From assembly GCA_050247075.1 (NCBI GenBank), contig JBFWUW010000036.1:1-64000 (forward strand): a DNA stretch of 64,000 nt, read 5' to 3'. Shown here in pieces: positions 1-7,902 of this stretch. The notes below the pieces were generated by a model, which searched no databases, was not told where the DNA came from, and saw only the letters and a program-made list of their open reading frames with translations. This DNA comes from JBFWUW01 sp050247075 (lineage in GTDB: Bacteria > Planctomycetota > Planctomycetia > Pirellulales > JBFWUW01). The translations under genes were made by a program, and so were the position numbers. Positions within the stretch are counted from its first letter, which is position 1, and each line of letters opens with the position of its first letter.

Positions 1-1506
1 GACATGCGCCACAAACACCTGCCGCTCTTCGTCGGTCGGCAAGCGCGACAGCGTGGTAAGAAACAGAGCCTCTACGCGGTCTTGGTGGCTGAGAAAAGGC
101 GCGTCGAGCGACAGCAGCAGCGGGCTTTGTTGAACGTCGGTTACGCCGCTGACCGCCCGGCCATTCATCAGCGTCAGGGCTTGCGGCATGCCCGACTGAA
201 ACTCGGCCGCCGATTGCGTCGGAGCGTTGAAGCGGGCAATGAAATCCATCCGCGTGGGATCGGCCAGCCGATTGACGCCGCCGCGCTGCAACTCGGCCCG
301 CCGTGTCACCAACGACAGCGAGTCGTAAAGCTGCTCGGGCGTCAGGCTCTTGATGGCCATGCTGGCGAAGAGCTCTGGCGCGGCGGGCTGTTCGTTCGCC
401 AGGGCCGGCTGGCTGGAAAGCTGATAGGCCTTCGTGCGGCACAACATGCCAAACATCACCCGCAGGTCGTAGCCGCTCTCGATCAGGTAGTCGGCCAGTT
501 CTTGCAGCAGCCGCGGGTGGCTTGGTGGATTACGCTCGGAGAAATCATCCACCGGTTCCACCAGGCCGCGGCCGAACAGAATGGACCAGACGCGATTGGC
601 CGCCGCCTTGGCAAAGAACGGGTTATCGCGCGAGACCAGCCAGATGGCCAGTTGCCGGCGGCGGCTGGAGTCTTCGCCCGGCCTGGCGGCGGCCGCGTCG
701 AGATACTTGGGAGGAACGGTCTGGTCGGTGTCGGGGAACTTGACCTCGCCGCTGTTGGCATCCAGCACCTGTACCAGGTCGCTGCGTCCCTCGCGCCGTT
801 GCAGCCGGGCAAAGAAGGCCGCGTAGCCCCAAAAGTCTTGTTTGGTCCAGCGGTCGAAGGGATGGTCATGGCACTGCGCGCACTGAATCTGCACGCCCAA
901 CAAAATCCGCGACGTGTTGGCCGCGATCTCCTCGGGCTTGAGTTCCAACGCGGTATAGAACAGGGCCGGCCCGTTCTGGCGGGCGTTGCCGCGGGCCACC
1001 AGCAGATCGGCCACGATGTTGTCGTAGCGGTTGTTGGCCAAGAACTGTTCTTGCAGCCAGTTCTGAAAGCCGATCACGCCACCCGCCGCCTGCACGTCGG
1101 CCTCGCCCGGCAGCAGCATGTGCCGCCACAAGTCGGCCATGTGGCGGGCGTACGTCGGCCGAGAGAGAAGTTCTTCGATCAGCCGTTGGCGTTTGTCGGG
1201 CCGTTCGTCGCGCAGAAACGCCCGGACTTCGGCAGCGCGGGGGATGACACCGGCCAGGTCCAGTGTTGCGCGGCGCAAGAACTCGGCATCGTCGGCCGCC
1301 GGTGCGGGCTGAGCGCCAGCCTCGGCCCAGCCCTCGGCCAGCAAGGCATCGACCCGCTCGGCCATCAACTGCTGGCTATCGACCGAGTCAGCGGCAGCGG
1401 TGGAATTAGCCGCGAGGAGTTGGACCCCGCAGAACAGCAACAGCCAGGACCAGCAACGCAAGACTACCGCCAGGCTGTACGACGGAGGTTGACGGTGCGA
1501 GTTCAT
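1..1506 (-). CDS. DUF1549/DUF1553 domain secreted protein, C-terminus cut by window edge
   Basis: The reading frame runs from an ATG at 1506 to the window edge without a stop, so about 502 residues are visible and the C-terminus is missing. An N-terminal hydrophobic stretch (WSWLLLFCGVQLLA) ending in AAA looks like a signal peptide. The DUF1549 part contains DLAGVIPRAAEVRAFL, and a single c-type-heme-like motif C209-A-Q-C-H213 is followed by DHPFDRW, which is characteristic of this planctomycete family. The DUF1553 part follows (NRVWSILFGRGLVEPVDDF). These proteins are abundant in planctomycetes and are usually paired with DUF1501 proteins; their biochemical role is not established. The frame's antisense strand is also open but is a shadow. 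Confidence 0.9.
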   Translation of the reverse strand, partial: MNSHRQPPSYSLAVVLRCWSWLLLFCGVQLLAANSTAAADSVDSQQLMAERVDALLAEGWAEAGAQPAPAADDAEFLRRATLDLAGVIPRAAEVRAFLRDERPDKRQRLIEELLSRPTYARHMADLWRHMLLPGEADVQAAGGVIGFQNWLQEQFLANNRYDNIVADLLVARGNARQNGPALFYTALELKPEEIAANTSRILLGVQIQCAQCHDHPFDRWTKQDFWGYAAFFARLQRREGRSDLVQVLDANSGEVKFPDTDQTVPPKYLDAAAARPGEDSSRRRQLAIWLVSRDNPFFAKAAANRVWSILFGRGLVEPVDDFSERNPPSHPRLLQELADYLIESGYDLRVMFGMLCRTKAYQLSSQPALANEQPAAPELFASMAIKSLTPEQLYDSLSLVTRRAELQRGGVNRLADPTRMDFIARFNAPTQSAAEFQSGMPQALTLMNGRAVSGVTDVQQSPLLLSLDAPFLSHQDRVEALFLTTLSRLPTDEERQVFVAHV

Positions 1507-1655
1507 GGTTGCCTCCCTTGGCTTTGGGCGCGGGCCGTGCGTGTCAGGCGAACGCCCAGCCACCATGGTTGATTGTCGGGCAGCGAACATGCCGGGGCAA
1601 TGTTTTTTCCGAACAAGATTTGATCGGGTACGCGGAATGGATCGCTATTCGCGGT

Positions 1656-3431
1656 TCAAGCCGGCACGGCGGGAGTTGTGCGGGTACTTTGCGTCATGAG
1701 CGACACGACGATGAGTGTCAAGAAGCCCAGCGGAATCGTTACCAGGCCGGGCTGGTTGAACGGCACCCAGGCTAGCCTGGCGGCTTCCGCGGCGGGGAAC
1801 TTGTAGACCTTTTCAAAGGTTTCGGCGCTGGCCAAAATCCAGCCCAGCGAGGAGATCATACCCACCAGGATGGCCGCGGTAACGCCTTGCGACGTGGTCT
1901 TGCGCCAAAACAAGATCATCAACAGCGCCGGCAAGTTGGCCGATGCCGCGATGCTGAAGGCCCATCCGACCAGAAAGCCCGCGTTAAGCCCCTTGAACCA
2001 GATGCCCAGCCCCATGGCGATCACGCCGACCACCACCGAGGAAATCTTGGCCACGCGGACCTTTTCGTGGTCGGTAAACTTGAGCGATTGCACGCTTCCC
2101 AGCAGATCGTGAACCACCGCGCCGGCCGCGGCGATAATCAGCCCGCTGACCGTCCCCAAGACCGTGGTGAAGGCAATCGCTGAAATGGTGGCAAACAGCA
2201 TTTCTCCAAAGCTCTTGGCCAGCAGCGGCGCGGCCATGTTGCCGTTGGTGTCGGTCGGGTCGAGTGTTCCGCTGGTCATGGCCCCAAAACCCAGATACAG
2301 GGTGAGGACATAAAACGCGCCGATCGTGCCGATGCCGACTACCGTACTCTGCCGCGCGGCGGCCTGGTCCTTCACGGTGTAGTAGCGGATCAACACATGC
2401 GGCAGCGAGGCCGTACCGCAAAACAGGGCCAGCATCAGCGAGATGAAGTTTAGCTTGGGCTTGAGGGCATCTCCCCGCAAACCGCTGAACATGGGGCTTT
2501 TGCCAGGCCGCAGCACAACCGCGCCGGGCGTGGGACTGGGCGAGTAGACCGTGGTCTGGCTGCCATCTTCGTTAGCCCTCTTCTTGGCTGACCACAGCAC
2601 GACCTCGCTCTGTTCCAGCGTCGCGAAGTATCCCCAAGGTGTGAGCGGTCCGGTTCGCTCGATATCGCCGGGCAGGCGGCTGACGTGCCCGACCGGGCGG
2701 AAGTCGGTCTGGCCTTTTTCTGTGCCTTGCGGCAGGCCGTTGACTGTTTTTGTCTTGCCGTCGGCGCTAACGGTTAGTGTCTGCGGCTGCATCGCTTCGG
2801 GCCGGTTATCGACCGACAGCCCGCGCCACAGAATGAGGCCGGTCAAGATGCCGGCGAACAACACCAGCAGCCCCCCTTTGATGAATTGCACATAGGTCGT
2901 GCTGACCATGCCGGCGGTGACCACGATGGTAATCACCACCACGCCCACCAGCACCACGCCGACCTCGTGCGGGTATCCCAACAACGGCTTGACCAGCGCG
3001 CCGGCACCGACCATTTGTGGAATGAGATAAAACACGCTGACCACCAACGTGCTCACGCCCGCCGCCAGAGTAATGCCGCGCGACTGAAACTTGCTGTTGA
3101 GGGCGTCGGCAAAGGTATACTTGCCCAGCCGCTTGAGCGGTTCGGCGATGACCAAAAGCGCCACCACCCAGCCGGCCAAGAAGCCGATCGAGTACAGAAA
3201 TCCGTCGTACCCGTACAGGCTGATCATGCCGCAGATGCCCAAGAACGACGCGGCCGACAAGTAGTCTCCGGCAAAAGCCACGCCATTGACGAACCAATGA
3301 ATCTGCCCTCCCGCCGCGAAATAGCCGGCCGCCGACTTCGCCTTGGCACCGAAGTAGAAGCTCAGGCCGAGCGTCAGACCTACAAAGCCCAGGAAGACCA
3401 CGGTCGCCAGAATCGACGGTTCGTAATTCAC
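1656..3431 (-). CDS. actP: Cation/acetate symporter (sodium:solute symporter family, ActP-like)
   Basis: Likely sodium-coupled importer of acetate or another short carboxylate in the inner membrane. About 13 hydrophobic segments are visible, with the ActP-like stretches YFAAGGQIHWFVNGVAFAGDYLSAAS-type sequence near the N-terminus and YTFADALNSKFQSRG after the fourth segment. About 100 extra polar residues lie between residues 205 and 315, making the protein about 591 aa against roughly 550 for E. coli ActP. I prefer the GTG at 3431, which overlaps the stop of the upstream DUF485 gene by 4 nt (GTGA) and has a GGGGG purine tract upstream; an ATG at 3458 would give 600 aa and a 31-nt overlap. 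The DUF485-ActP pair is a standard two-gene arrangement and supports the call; the substrate is inferred. Confidence 0.88.
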   Translation of the reverse strand: MNYEPSILATVVFLGFVGLTLGLSFYFGAKAKSAAGYFAAGGQIHWFVNGVAFAGDYLSAASFLGICGMISLYGYDGFLYSIGFLAGWVVALLVIAEPLKRLGKYTFADALNSKFQSRGITLAAGVSTLVVSVFYLIPQMVGAGALVKPLLGYPHEVGVVLVGVVVITIVVTAGMVSTTYVQFIKGGLLVLFAGILTGLILWRGLSVDNRPEAMQPQTLTVSADGKTKTVNGLPQGTEKGQTDFRPVGHVSRLPGDIERTGPLTPWGYFATLEQSEVVLWSAKKRANEDGSQTTVYSPSPTPGAVVLRPGKSPMFSGLRGDALKPKLNFISLMLALFCGTASLPHVLIRYYTVKDQAAARQSTVVGIGTIGAFYVLTLYLGFGAMTSGTLDPTDTNGNMAAPLLAKSFGEMLFATISAIAFTTVLGTVSGLIIAAAGAVVHDLLGSVQSLKFTDHEKVRVAKISSVVVGVIAMGLGIWFKGLNAGFLVGWAFSIAASANLPALLMILFWRKTTSQGVTAAILVGMISSLGWILASAETFEKVYKFPAAEAARLAWVPFNQPGLVTIPLGFLTLIVVSLMTQSTRTTPAVPA

Positions 3432-3700
3432 GATTTGGCCCCCGCGCGGCAGAGCCATGAATAGACCAAGGCCAGTACAAACGCCGCCACGATCAACACC
3501 ATGCCAACGACCACCGCCAGGCTAATCCCTGCCACGGTGGCCGACATGCTGTCTGGCCAAAAGGCATTCGCCGCCACAAAGGCGGCGTAAAACAAAAAGT
3601 AGACCGCGAACAGCCACAGCCCGCGACGAGCATTGCGCGCCGAGGCGGCCGCGTCTTCTTGTTCGGCGGGCACCGCCGGTCCATGTCCAAAGCCAGCCAT
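3428..3700 (-). CDS. DUF485 family small membrane protein, partner of the symporter
   Basis: A 90-aa protein with two hydrophobic helices (LWLFAVYFLFYAAFVAANAF and ISLAVVVGMVLIVAAFVLALVY), the normal size and layout of DUF485 proteins (YjcH type). It lies directly upstream of the ActP-like symporter, overlapping it by 4 nt, as in the E. coli acs-yjcH-actP arrangement. The molecular role is unknown; co-translation with the symporter suggests an accessory subunit. There are 182 bp upstream without a gene, probably the promoter region of this two-gene operon. Confidence 0.88.
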   Translation of the reverse strand: MAGFGHGPAVPAEQEDAAASARNARRGLWLFAVYFLFYAAFVAANAFWPDSMSATVAGISLAVVVGMVLIVAAFVLALVYSWLCRAGAKS

Positions 3701-3882
3701 ATCGCCAGACCGCCTATCCGCTGGGAAAACGAAGGTCGAGAGGAATGGTGGGACATCGCGGATGAACTGTCCGGCAATGGACGATCAAGGGTCGTTTGTC
3801 CCACCCTACACGGTTACGTCGGTAGAGTCTGCCATCGACCGGCGCTCGATGCAATCACCGCTGGCATGGTTTATCGAAGGAA

Positions 3883-4521
3883 TCATGCGTCGCGCGGCGT
3901 CTTGCGCAGGCCACTCAGCACCATGTCGATGTGCGCGGCCACGAATTGCTCCATGTCCAGGGGCGAGATGCATTCGAAGCTCATTTTCCAAACCGCCGCC
4001 ATGATCGCCGGCGACATGATGATCTCGGGAACGGCTAGGGCGGGCGACGAGCGGAATTCGCCCGCGTCGATGCCAAACTGGATGACGTGGCGGAGGATTT
4101 GTTTTCCCTTGGCCATGACCTCGTCATGGTAAAATTGCAGCAAGTGGGGAAAGCGGCTCCCTTCGGTAATCAGAATTTGCATCACCACGCGGCGCGTGGG
4201 GTTCTCGATCAATTCGCTATAAACTCTGCGAATGACCGTGGTCAGCAATTGGCTGGCCGAAGTGGGCCGTTCGCTAGCCAGGGCGTCCAACTTTACAAAG
4301 ATGGGGCTGATATTCTCGCGTACGGCGGCTTCAAACAACGCATCCTTGGTGGCAAAGTAGAGATAGACCGTCCCCTTGGCCACGCCAGCCCGGCGGGCGA
4401 TATCCTCAATCTTGGTCCCGGCGAAGCCCTGCTCGGCGAACGCCTCGACCGCCGCCGCGACCAATTCTTGCGGCCGGGCCTCCTTTCGCCGGACCCGTTT
4501 TTTGGAAGGAGTATCAACCAT
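3883..4521 (-). CDS. TetR/AcrR family transcriptional regulator
   Basis: A 212-aa protein with a typical TetR N-terminal helix-turn-helix: LVAAAVEAFAEQGFAGTKIEDIARRAG at about residues 20-46, followed by VAKGTVYLYFATKDALFEAAV. The C-terminal ligand-binding half has the usual length. The gene is divergent from the HlyD-family gene at 4721, with two matching palindromes (TGACC-N4-GGTCA) between them, so it probably represses the exporter operon and perhaps itself. The layout (TetR beside a membrane fusion protein and ABC subunits) resembles E. coli cecR-ybhGFSR, though the exporter here is of DevBCA type. The ligand is not predictable from the sequence. Confidence 0.92.
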   Translation of the reverse strand: MVDTPSKKRVRRKEARPQELVAAAVEAFAEQGFAGTKIEDIARRAGVAKGTVYLYFATKDALFEAAVRENISPIFVKLDALASERPTSASQLLTTVIRRVYSELIENPTRRVVMQILITEGSRFPHLLQFYHDEVMAKGKQILRHVIQFGIDAGEFRSSPALAVPEIIMSPAIMAAVWKMSFECISPLDMEQFVAAHIDMVLSGLRKTPRDA

Positions 4522-4632
4522 GGGTGCCTTTGGTTTGAGAGATCAAACTCGGATTATCGCCGTCGAAGACGACTCCTACGGGGGCCAATCGGCGTTGGAA
4601 TCGCCTTTTACAACTTGTTTTCGGTCATGGCC

Positions 4633-4661
4633 TTGACTTCTAATGACCGATTGGTCATTAT
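4633..4661 (+). promoter_or_regulatory. Predicted sigma70-type promoter of the devBCA-like operon
   Basis: TTGACT at 4633-4638, a 17-bp spacer, then CATTAT at 4656-4661. It faces the HlyD-family gene starting at 4721, and operator 1 falls inside the spacer, which fits repression by TetR. Sequence match only. Confidence 0.45.
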
Positions 4662-4688
4662 TAGCAGAGTACTGACCAGACGGTCATT
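4642..4688. promoter_or_regulatory. Two TetR-type palindromic operators (TGACC-N4-GGTCA)
   Basis: Site 1 at 4642-4659 reads AATGACCGATTGGTCATT with perfect 7-bp arms around a 4-bp centre. Site 2 at 4671-4688 reads ACTGACCAGACGGTCATT with 5-bp arms TGACC/GGTCA around a 4-bp centre. The centres are 29 bp apart, just under three helical turns, in the intergenic region between the TetR gene and the exporter operon. Arm length and spacing are typical of TetR-family operators. Binding is inferred from position and symmetry. Confidence 0.75.
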
Positions 4689-4720
4689 AGTCAAGCCGCA
4701 ACTAATTGCAGACGCGGAAA

Positions 4721-5941
4721 ATGAGCATGGTTGAGCGAAGCCGCCGCGATAACGCCGAGCCTATGCCGAAGGTTGTAACCACGTCATCGGCCAAGGTCCG
4801 CGTGCCGCCAGACGCCAACGATTTGCCTTTGGAAGTGGTCAACCGGCCGGCTGAAATTGCCATTGTAAGTGGCAGTGGTTCGCTATGGCGCAAGCTGCTG
4901 GCAGGCGGCCTGCTGTTGGTGCTAGCAGGGCTAGCGTGGACGTTCCGCATCGAGCTGATCGAACGACTGCGTGGCGGCCGAGAAACGGCACCAATCTCGG
5001 TTACCGGCGGCAGCCCGCAACCGCCGCGGGTTTACGCCTTGGGGCGTTTGGAACCGAGCGGTGAAACGATTTCCGTCGCCGCGCCCAGTGGGACGAACGA
5101 TGCGCGGATCCAATCGCTGAAGGTTGCCGAGGGAGACCACGTAGCGGCCAACGACCTGTTGGCGGTATTGGACAACGAACGTCAATTGCTAGCCGCCCAG
5201 CAAGTGCGAGAACACCAATTGGCCCAACAGCGGTCCAAGCTAGTTCAAACCCGCACCGTTGTGGAGACGACCCGCGCTTCGCTGGAAGCTTCGCTCCGTT
5301 CATCCGAGTCGGCCGCAGTCAGCGCCAAGCTGAAGTACGAGCGACGGCGGCGGTTGAATCAAACATCGGCCGTGACCCAAGAAGAAGTGGACGACGCGCG
5401 ATTGACCTGGCAACAGGCGGCGGAGAAAGTTCTTGAGCTAAAAGCCAATTTGCAGCGGTACGCGGTACCCGCCAACGGCGAACCGGTCGATCTGGCGGTG
5501 GCCCGCCGCGATGTGGAAGTGGCCGAAGCCTCACTGGCCGCGGCCGTGGCTGACTTGGAACATGCCTATGTGCGCGCCCCCAAGGAGGGCGTGGTGCTGG
5601 AGATTCATCTGCGGCCTGGTGAGCGGATTGGCCAGTCGTCGTTGCTAGACATGGGGGCTACCGAAAAGATGATGGCCCGAGTGGAAGTGTACGAGAGCGA
5701 CATTGGCCGCATTCAACCTGGCCAGGCGGTGGTCCTGTCTGGAGCGGCGCTGGACGCGACGCTCAATGGCGAGGTCGAGCGAATCGCGGCCTTCGTCAAG
5801 CGGCAAACGGTGGTCGATGCCGACCCGGCCGCTTATACAGACGCTCGCGTGATTGAAGTCATGGTGCGGCTGGATGGCCCATCATCGGAACTGGCCCGAC
5901 GGTTTGTCGATTTGCAGGTGCGGGCGGAGTTTGTGCCATGA
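4721..5941 (+). CDS. devB: HlyD/DevB-type periplasmic adaptor (membrane fusion protein)
   Basis: Adaptor subunit that would link an inner-membrane ABC transporter to an outer-membrane channel. After a cytosolic stretch of about 65 residues there is one membrane segment (KLLAGGLLLVLAGLAWTF), then a lipoyl/barrel half starting YALGRLEPSGE, a coiled-coil hairpin (residues about 160-250, rich in A, E, L, Q, R) and the returning barrel half (YVRAPKEGVVLEIHLRPGERIG). This is the order seen in DevB. I prefer the ATG at 4721; a TTG at 4706 and an ATG at 4727 are alternatives. The stop overlaps the permease start (ATGA). Function by analogy: export of a glycolipid or lipid-like substrate. Confidence 0.85.
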   Translation: MSMVERSRRDNAEPMPKVVTTSSAKVRVPPDANDLPLEVVNRPAEIAIVSGSGSLWRKLLAGGLLLVLAGLAWTFRIELIERLRGGRETAPISVTGGSPQPPRVYALGRLEPSGETISVAAPSGTNDARIQSLKVAEGDHVAANDLLAVLDNERQLLAAQQVREHQLAQQRSKLVQTRTVVETTRASLEASLRSSESAAVSAKLKYERRRRLNQTSAVTQEEVDDARLTWQQAAEKVLELKANLQRYAVPANGEPVDLAVARRDVEVAEASLAAAVADLEHAYVRAPKEGVVLEIHLRPGERIGQSSLLDMGATEKMMARVEVYESDIGRIQPGQAVVLSGAALDATLNGEVERIAAFVKRQTVVDADPAAYTDARVIEVMVRLDGPSSELARRFVDLQVRAEFVP

Positions 5942-7116
5942 CCGCCTTGCTGACACACGTCTTGGGACGATTGCCAGTCGGCTGGCTGCAATTGCAACAC
6001 AATAAGACACGGTTGCTGGCCGCCGTGGGGGGAGTGGCCTTTGCCAACGTGCTGATCTTCATGCAGTTGGGCTTTATGAGCGCCCTGTTCGCCACCAGCG
6101 TGCAGACGCATCGCTCGTGGGATGCCGAGGTGTTTGTGGTTAGCTCCGACTTCCGCGCGCTGCGCGAGGCCAACCCGCTGCCGCGCTCGCGGATGTACCA
6201 GGTGCTGGGGATCGAAGGAGTGGCGGGTGCCACGCCGGTCTATGTGGCCACCACGACTTGGACCAACCACGAAGGGAACGACACCACGAACTTTCGGGTG
6301 ATTGGCGTCGATCCTGACAGCCGTGTGTTTGCCGATCCGGTGCTGCAAGGCAAGCTGGTGCAATTACAGCTTCCCGATCGGGCCATCGTCGATACCAAGA
6401 CTCGTGACTTTCAACCAGAGATACGGGACCAACTGGCCCGCGGCGAGCCATATGAGATAGAGATCTCTGGCCGCAAGCTGACGCTGGTCGAGACCTTTCA
6501 GCAGGGAGCGTCTTTTGATGTTGACGGTTCGCTGATCGTTTCGGACCAGACCTTTTTGCGGTTGTTTCCCCAGCGGCGGCCGGGGACTCCCTCGGTCTTG
6601 TTTGTGCATTGCCGTCCCGATGCCAACCCGGCAGCCGTGGCCGAAGACATCAACCGGCACCTACCCGAACATGATTCCAAAGCCTTCACCAAGCCAGGAT
6701 TTGTCGCCGCGGAACAAAGCTATCAGGCCAAACAGACGCCGATCGGCTTCGTGTTTGGCTTCGGGGTGGTGATCGGCATGATCGTGGGGCTGGTGATTGT
6801 GTACCAGGTGCTGGCCACGGACGTGCAAGATCATCTCTCCGAGTATGCCACGTTCAAGGCGATTGGCTACGCCCCGCGGTTTTTTCTGAGCATCGTGTTT
6901 GAAGAGGCGATCTGCCTGGCAGCCTTCGGCTTTGTACCGGGCTTGGGTATTTCGCTGGTTTTGTATCAGGTGGCGGCCCGAGCTACCGCGCTGCCTATTT
7001 CGATGCCTTGGACGCGGCCGTTGTTTGTGTTTGTCATGACAGCCGTGATGTGTACGTTGTCCGGTGCCATCGCCACCCGCCGGCTGAATGCCGCCGATCC
7101 GGCGGACTTGTTCTGA
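5938..7116 (+). CDS. devC: DevC-type ABC transporter permease (FtsX/MacB-like)
   Basis: A 392-aa permease: one N-terminal membrane helix (LAAVGGVAFANVLIFMQLGFM), a large periplasmic domain (about residues 50-265), then three C-terminal helices (GFVFGFGVVIGMIVGLVIVYQ, CLAAFGFVPGLGISLVLY, PLFVFVMTAVMCTLSGAIA). The start QLQHNKTRLLAAVGG-type motif and overall layout match DevC of the cyanobacterial DevBCA exporter. Its ATG overlaps the adaptor's TGA by 4 nt, so the genes are probably translationally coupled. The gene ends shortly before the ATPase gene. Confidence 0.88.
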   Translation: MTALLTHVLGRLPVGWLQLQHNKTRLLAAVGGVAFANVLIFMQLGFMSALFATSVQTHRSWDAEVFVVSSDFRALREANPLPRSRMYQVLGIEGVAGATPVYVATTTWTNHEGNDTTNFRVIGVDPDSRVFADPVLQGKLVQLQLPDRAIVDTKTRDFQPEIRDQLARGEPYEIEISGRKLTLVETFQQGASFDVDGSLIVSDQTFLRLFPQRRPGTPSVLFVHCRPDANPAAVAEDINRHLPEHDSKAFTKPGFVAAEQSYQAKQTPIGFVFGFGVVIGMIVGLVIVYQVLATDVQDHLSEYATFKAIGYAPRFFLSIVFEEAICLAAFGFVPGLGISLVLYQVAARATALPISMPWTRPLFVFVMTAVMCTLSGAIATRRLNAADPADLF

Positions 7117-7141
7117 CCAGCCACTAGCCAGAAAAAACTCC

Positions 7142-7888
7142 ATGCCGCCCAGTTTGCCGCATACCGCCGAGAGTGCCCACGGCCGCCAGGGCATTGTGGA
7201 AACGATCGTTGCACGGGGGCTGTCGCACTCGTTCGGCATGGGTGCCACGCGCGTCCGCGTGCTGCATCAGTTGGATCTCACGATTCGCCGCGGCGAAGTG
7301 GTGATGTTGATGGGACCATCCGGGTCGGGCAAGACGACCTTGCTGACGTTGGTGGGCTGCCTCCGCGCAATCCAGTCGGGCAGCGTTAAGTTGTTGGGCC
7401 AAGAGCTGCACGGTGCCAGCAACGTTACGCTGATGCACATGCGCCGCCGGCTCGGTTTCATCTTTCAAGCCCACAACCTGCACGAAAGCCTGACGGCCAT
7501 GCAAAATGTCCGCACGGGCCTGCAGGTTCACGGTCCCCAGGCGGTGCGCAATGGGCAGGCCGCCTGTCAGCGGATGTTGCAACTGGTCGGGCTGGGCGAC
7601 CGGTTGCACTACACGCCCGACAAGCTATCGGGCGGGCAGAAACAGCGCGTGGCCGTGGCCCGCGCGTTGGTGGGCAATCCCCAGGTGGTTTTTGCCGACG
7701 AACCGACGGCTGCCCTCGACAAAGACACAGGCCACAATGTGGTCGAGCTGTTGCGTAAACTGGCGGACGAGCGGGGGACTTCAGCCTTGATCGTGACGCA
7801 CGACCACCGTGTGTTAGACGTGGCCGATCGCATCGTTGAGATGGAAGACGGGCGGATCATGAAGAACCACGGCCACCACGATGAATAG
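7142..7888 (+). CDS. devA: DevA-type ABC transporter ATP-binding protein
   Basis: An ABC ATPase with Walker A GPSGSGKTTLLTL, Q-loop FQAHNLHESLT, signature LSGGQKQRVAVARAL, Walker B VVFADEPTAALD and the switch histidine in IVTHDHRV. This LolD/MacB-like class powers FtsX-type permeases such as the DevC protein directly upstream. I chose the ATG at 7142 (249 aa), 25 nt after the permease stop; a longer frame from 7088 would overlap the permease by 29 nt and add 18 residues of unlikely composition. It completes a three-gene exporter operon under the predicted TetR control. Confidence 0.92.
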   Translation: MPPSLPHTAESAHGRQGIVETIVARGLSHSFGMGATRVRVLHQLDLTIRRGEVVMLMGPSGSGKTTLLTLVGCLRAIQSGSVKLLGQELHGASNVTLMHMRRRLGFIFQAHNLHESLTAMQNVRTGLQVHGPQAVRNGQAACQRMLQLVGLGDRLHYTPDKLSGGQKQRVAVARALVGNPQVVFADEPTAALDKDTGHNVVELLRKLADERGTSALIVTHDHRVLDVADRIVEMEDGRIMKNHGHHDE

Positions 7889-7902
7889 GCGCGGCTACTA
7901 TG

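Noticed and set aside
4..1572. A 522-aa open frame on the plus strand
   Set aside because: It is antisense to the DUF1549/DUF1553 gene, whose frame shows signal peptide, CxxCH and family motifs; long shadow frames are common in GC-rich DNA.
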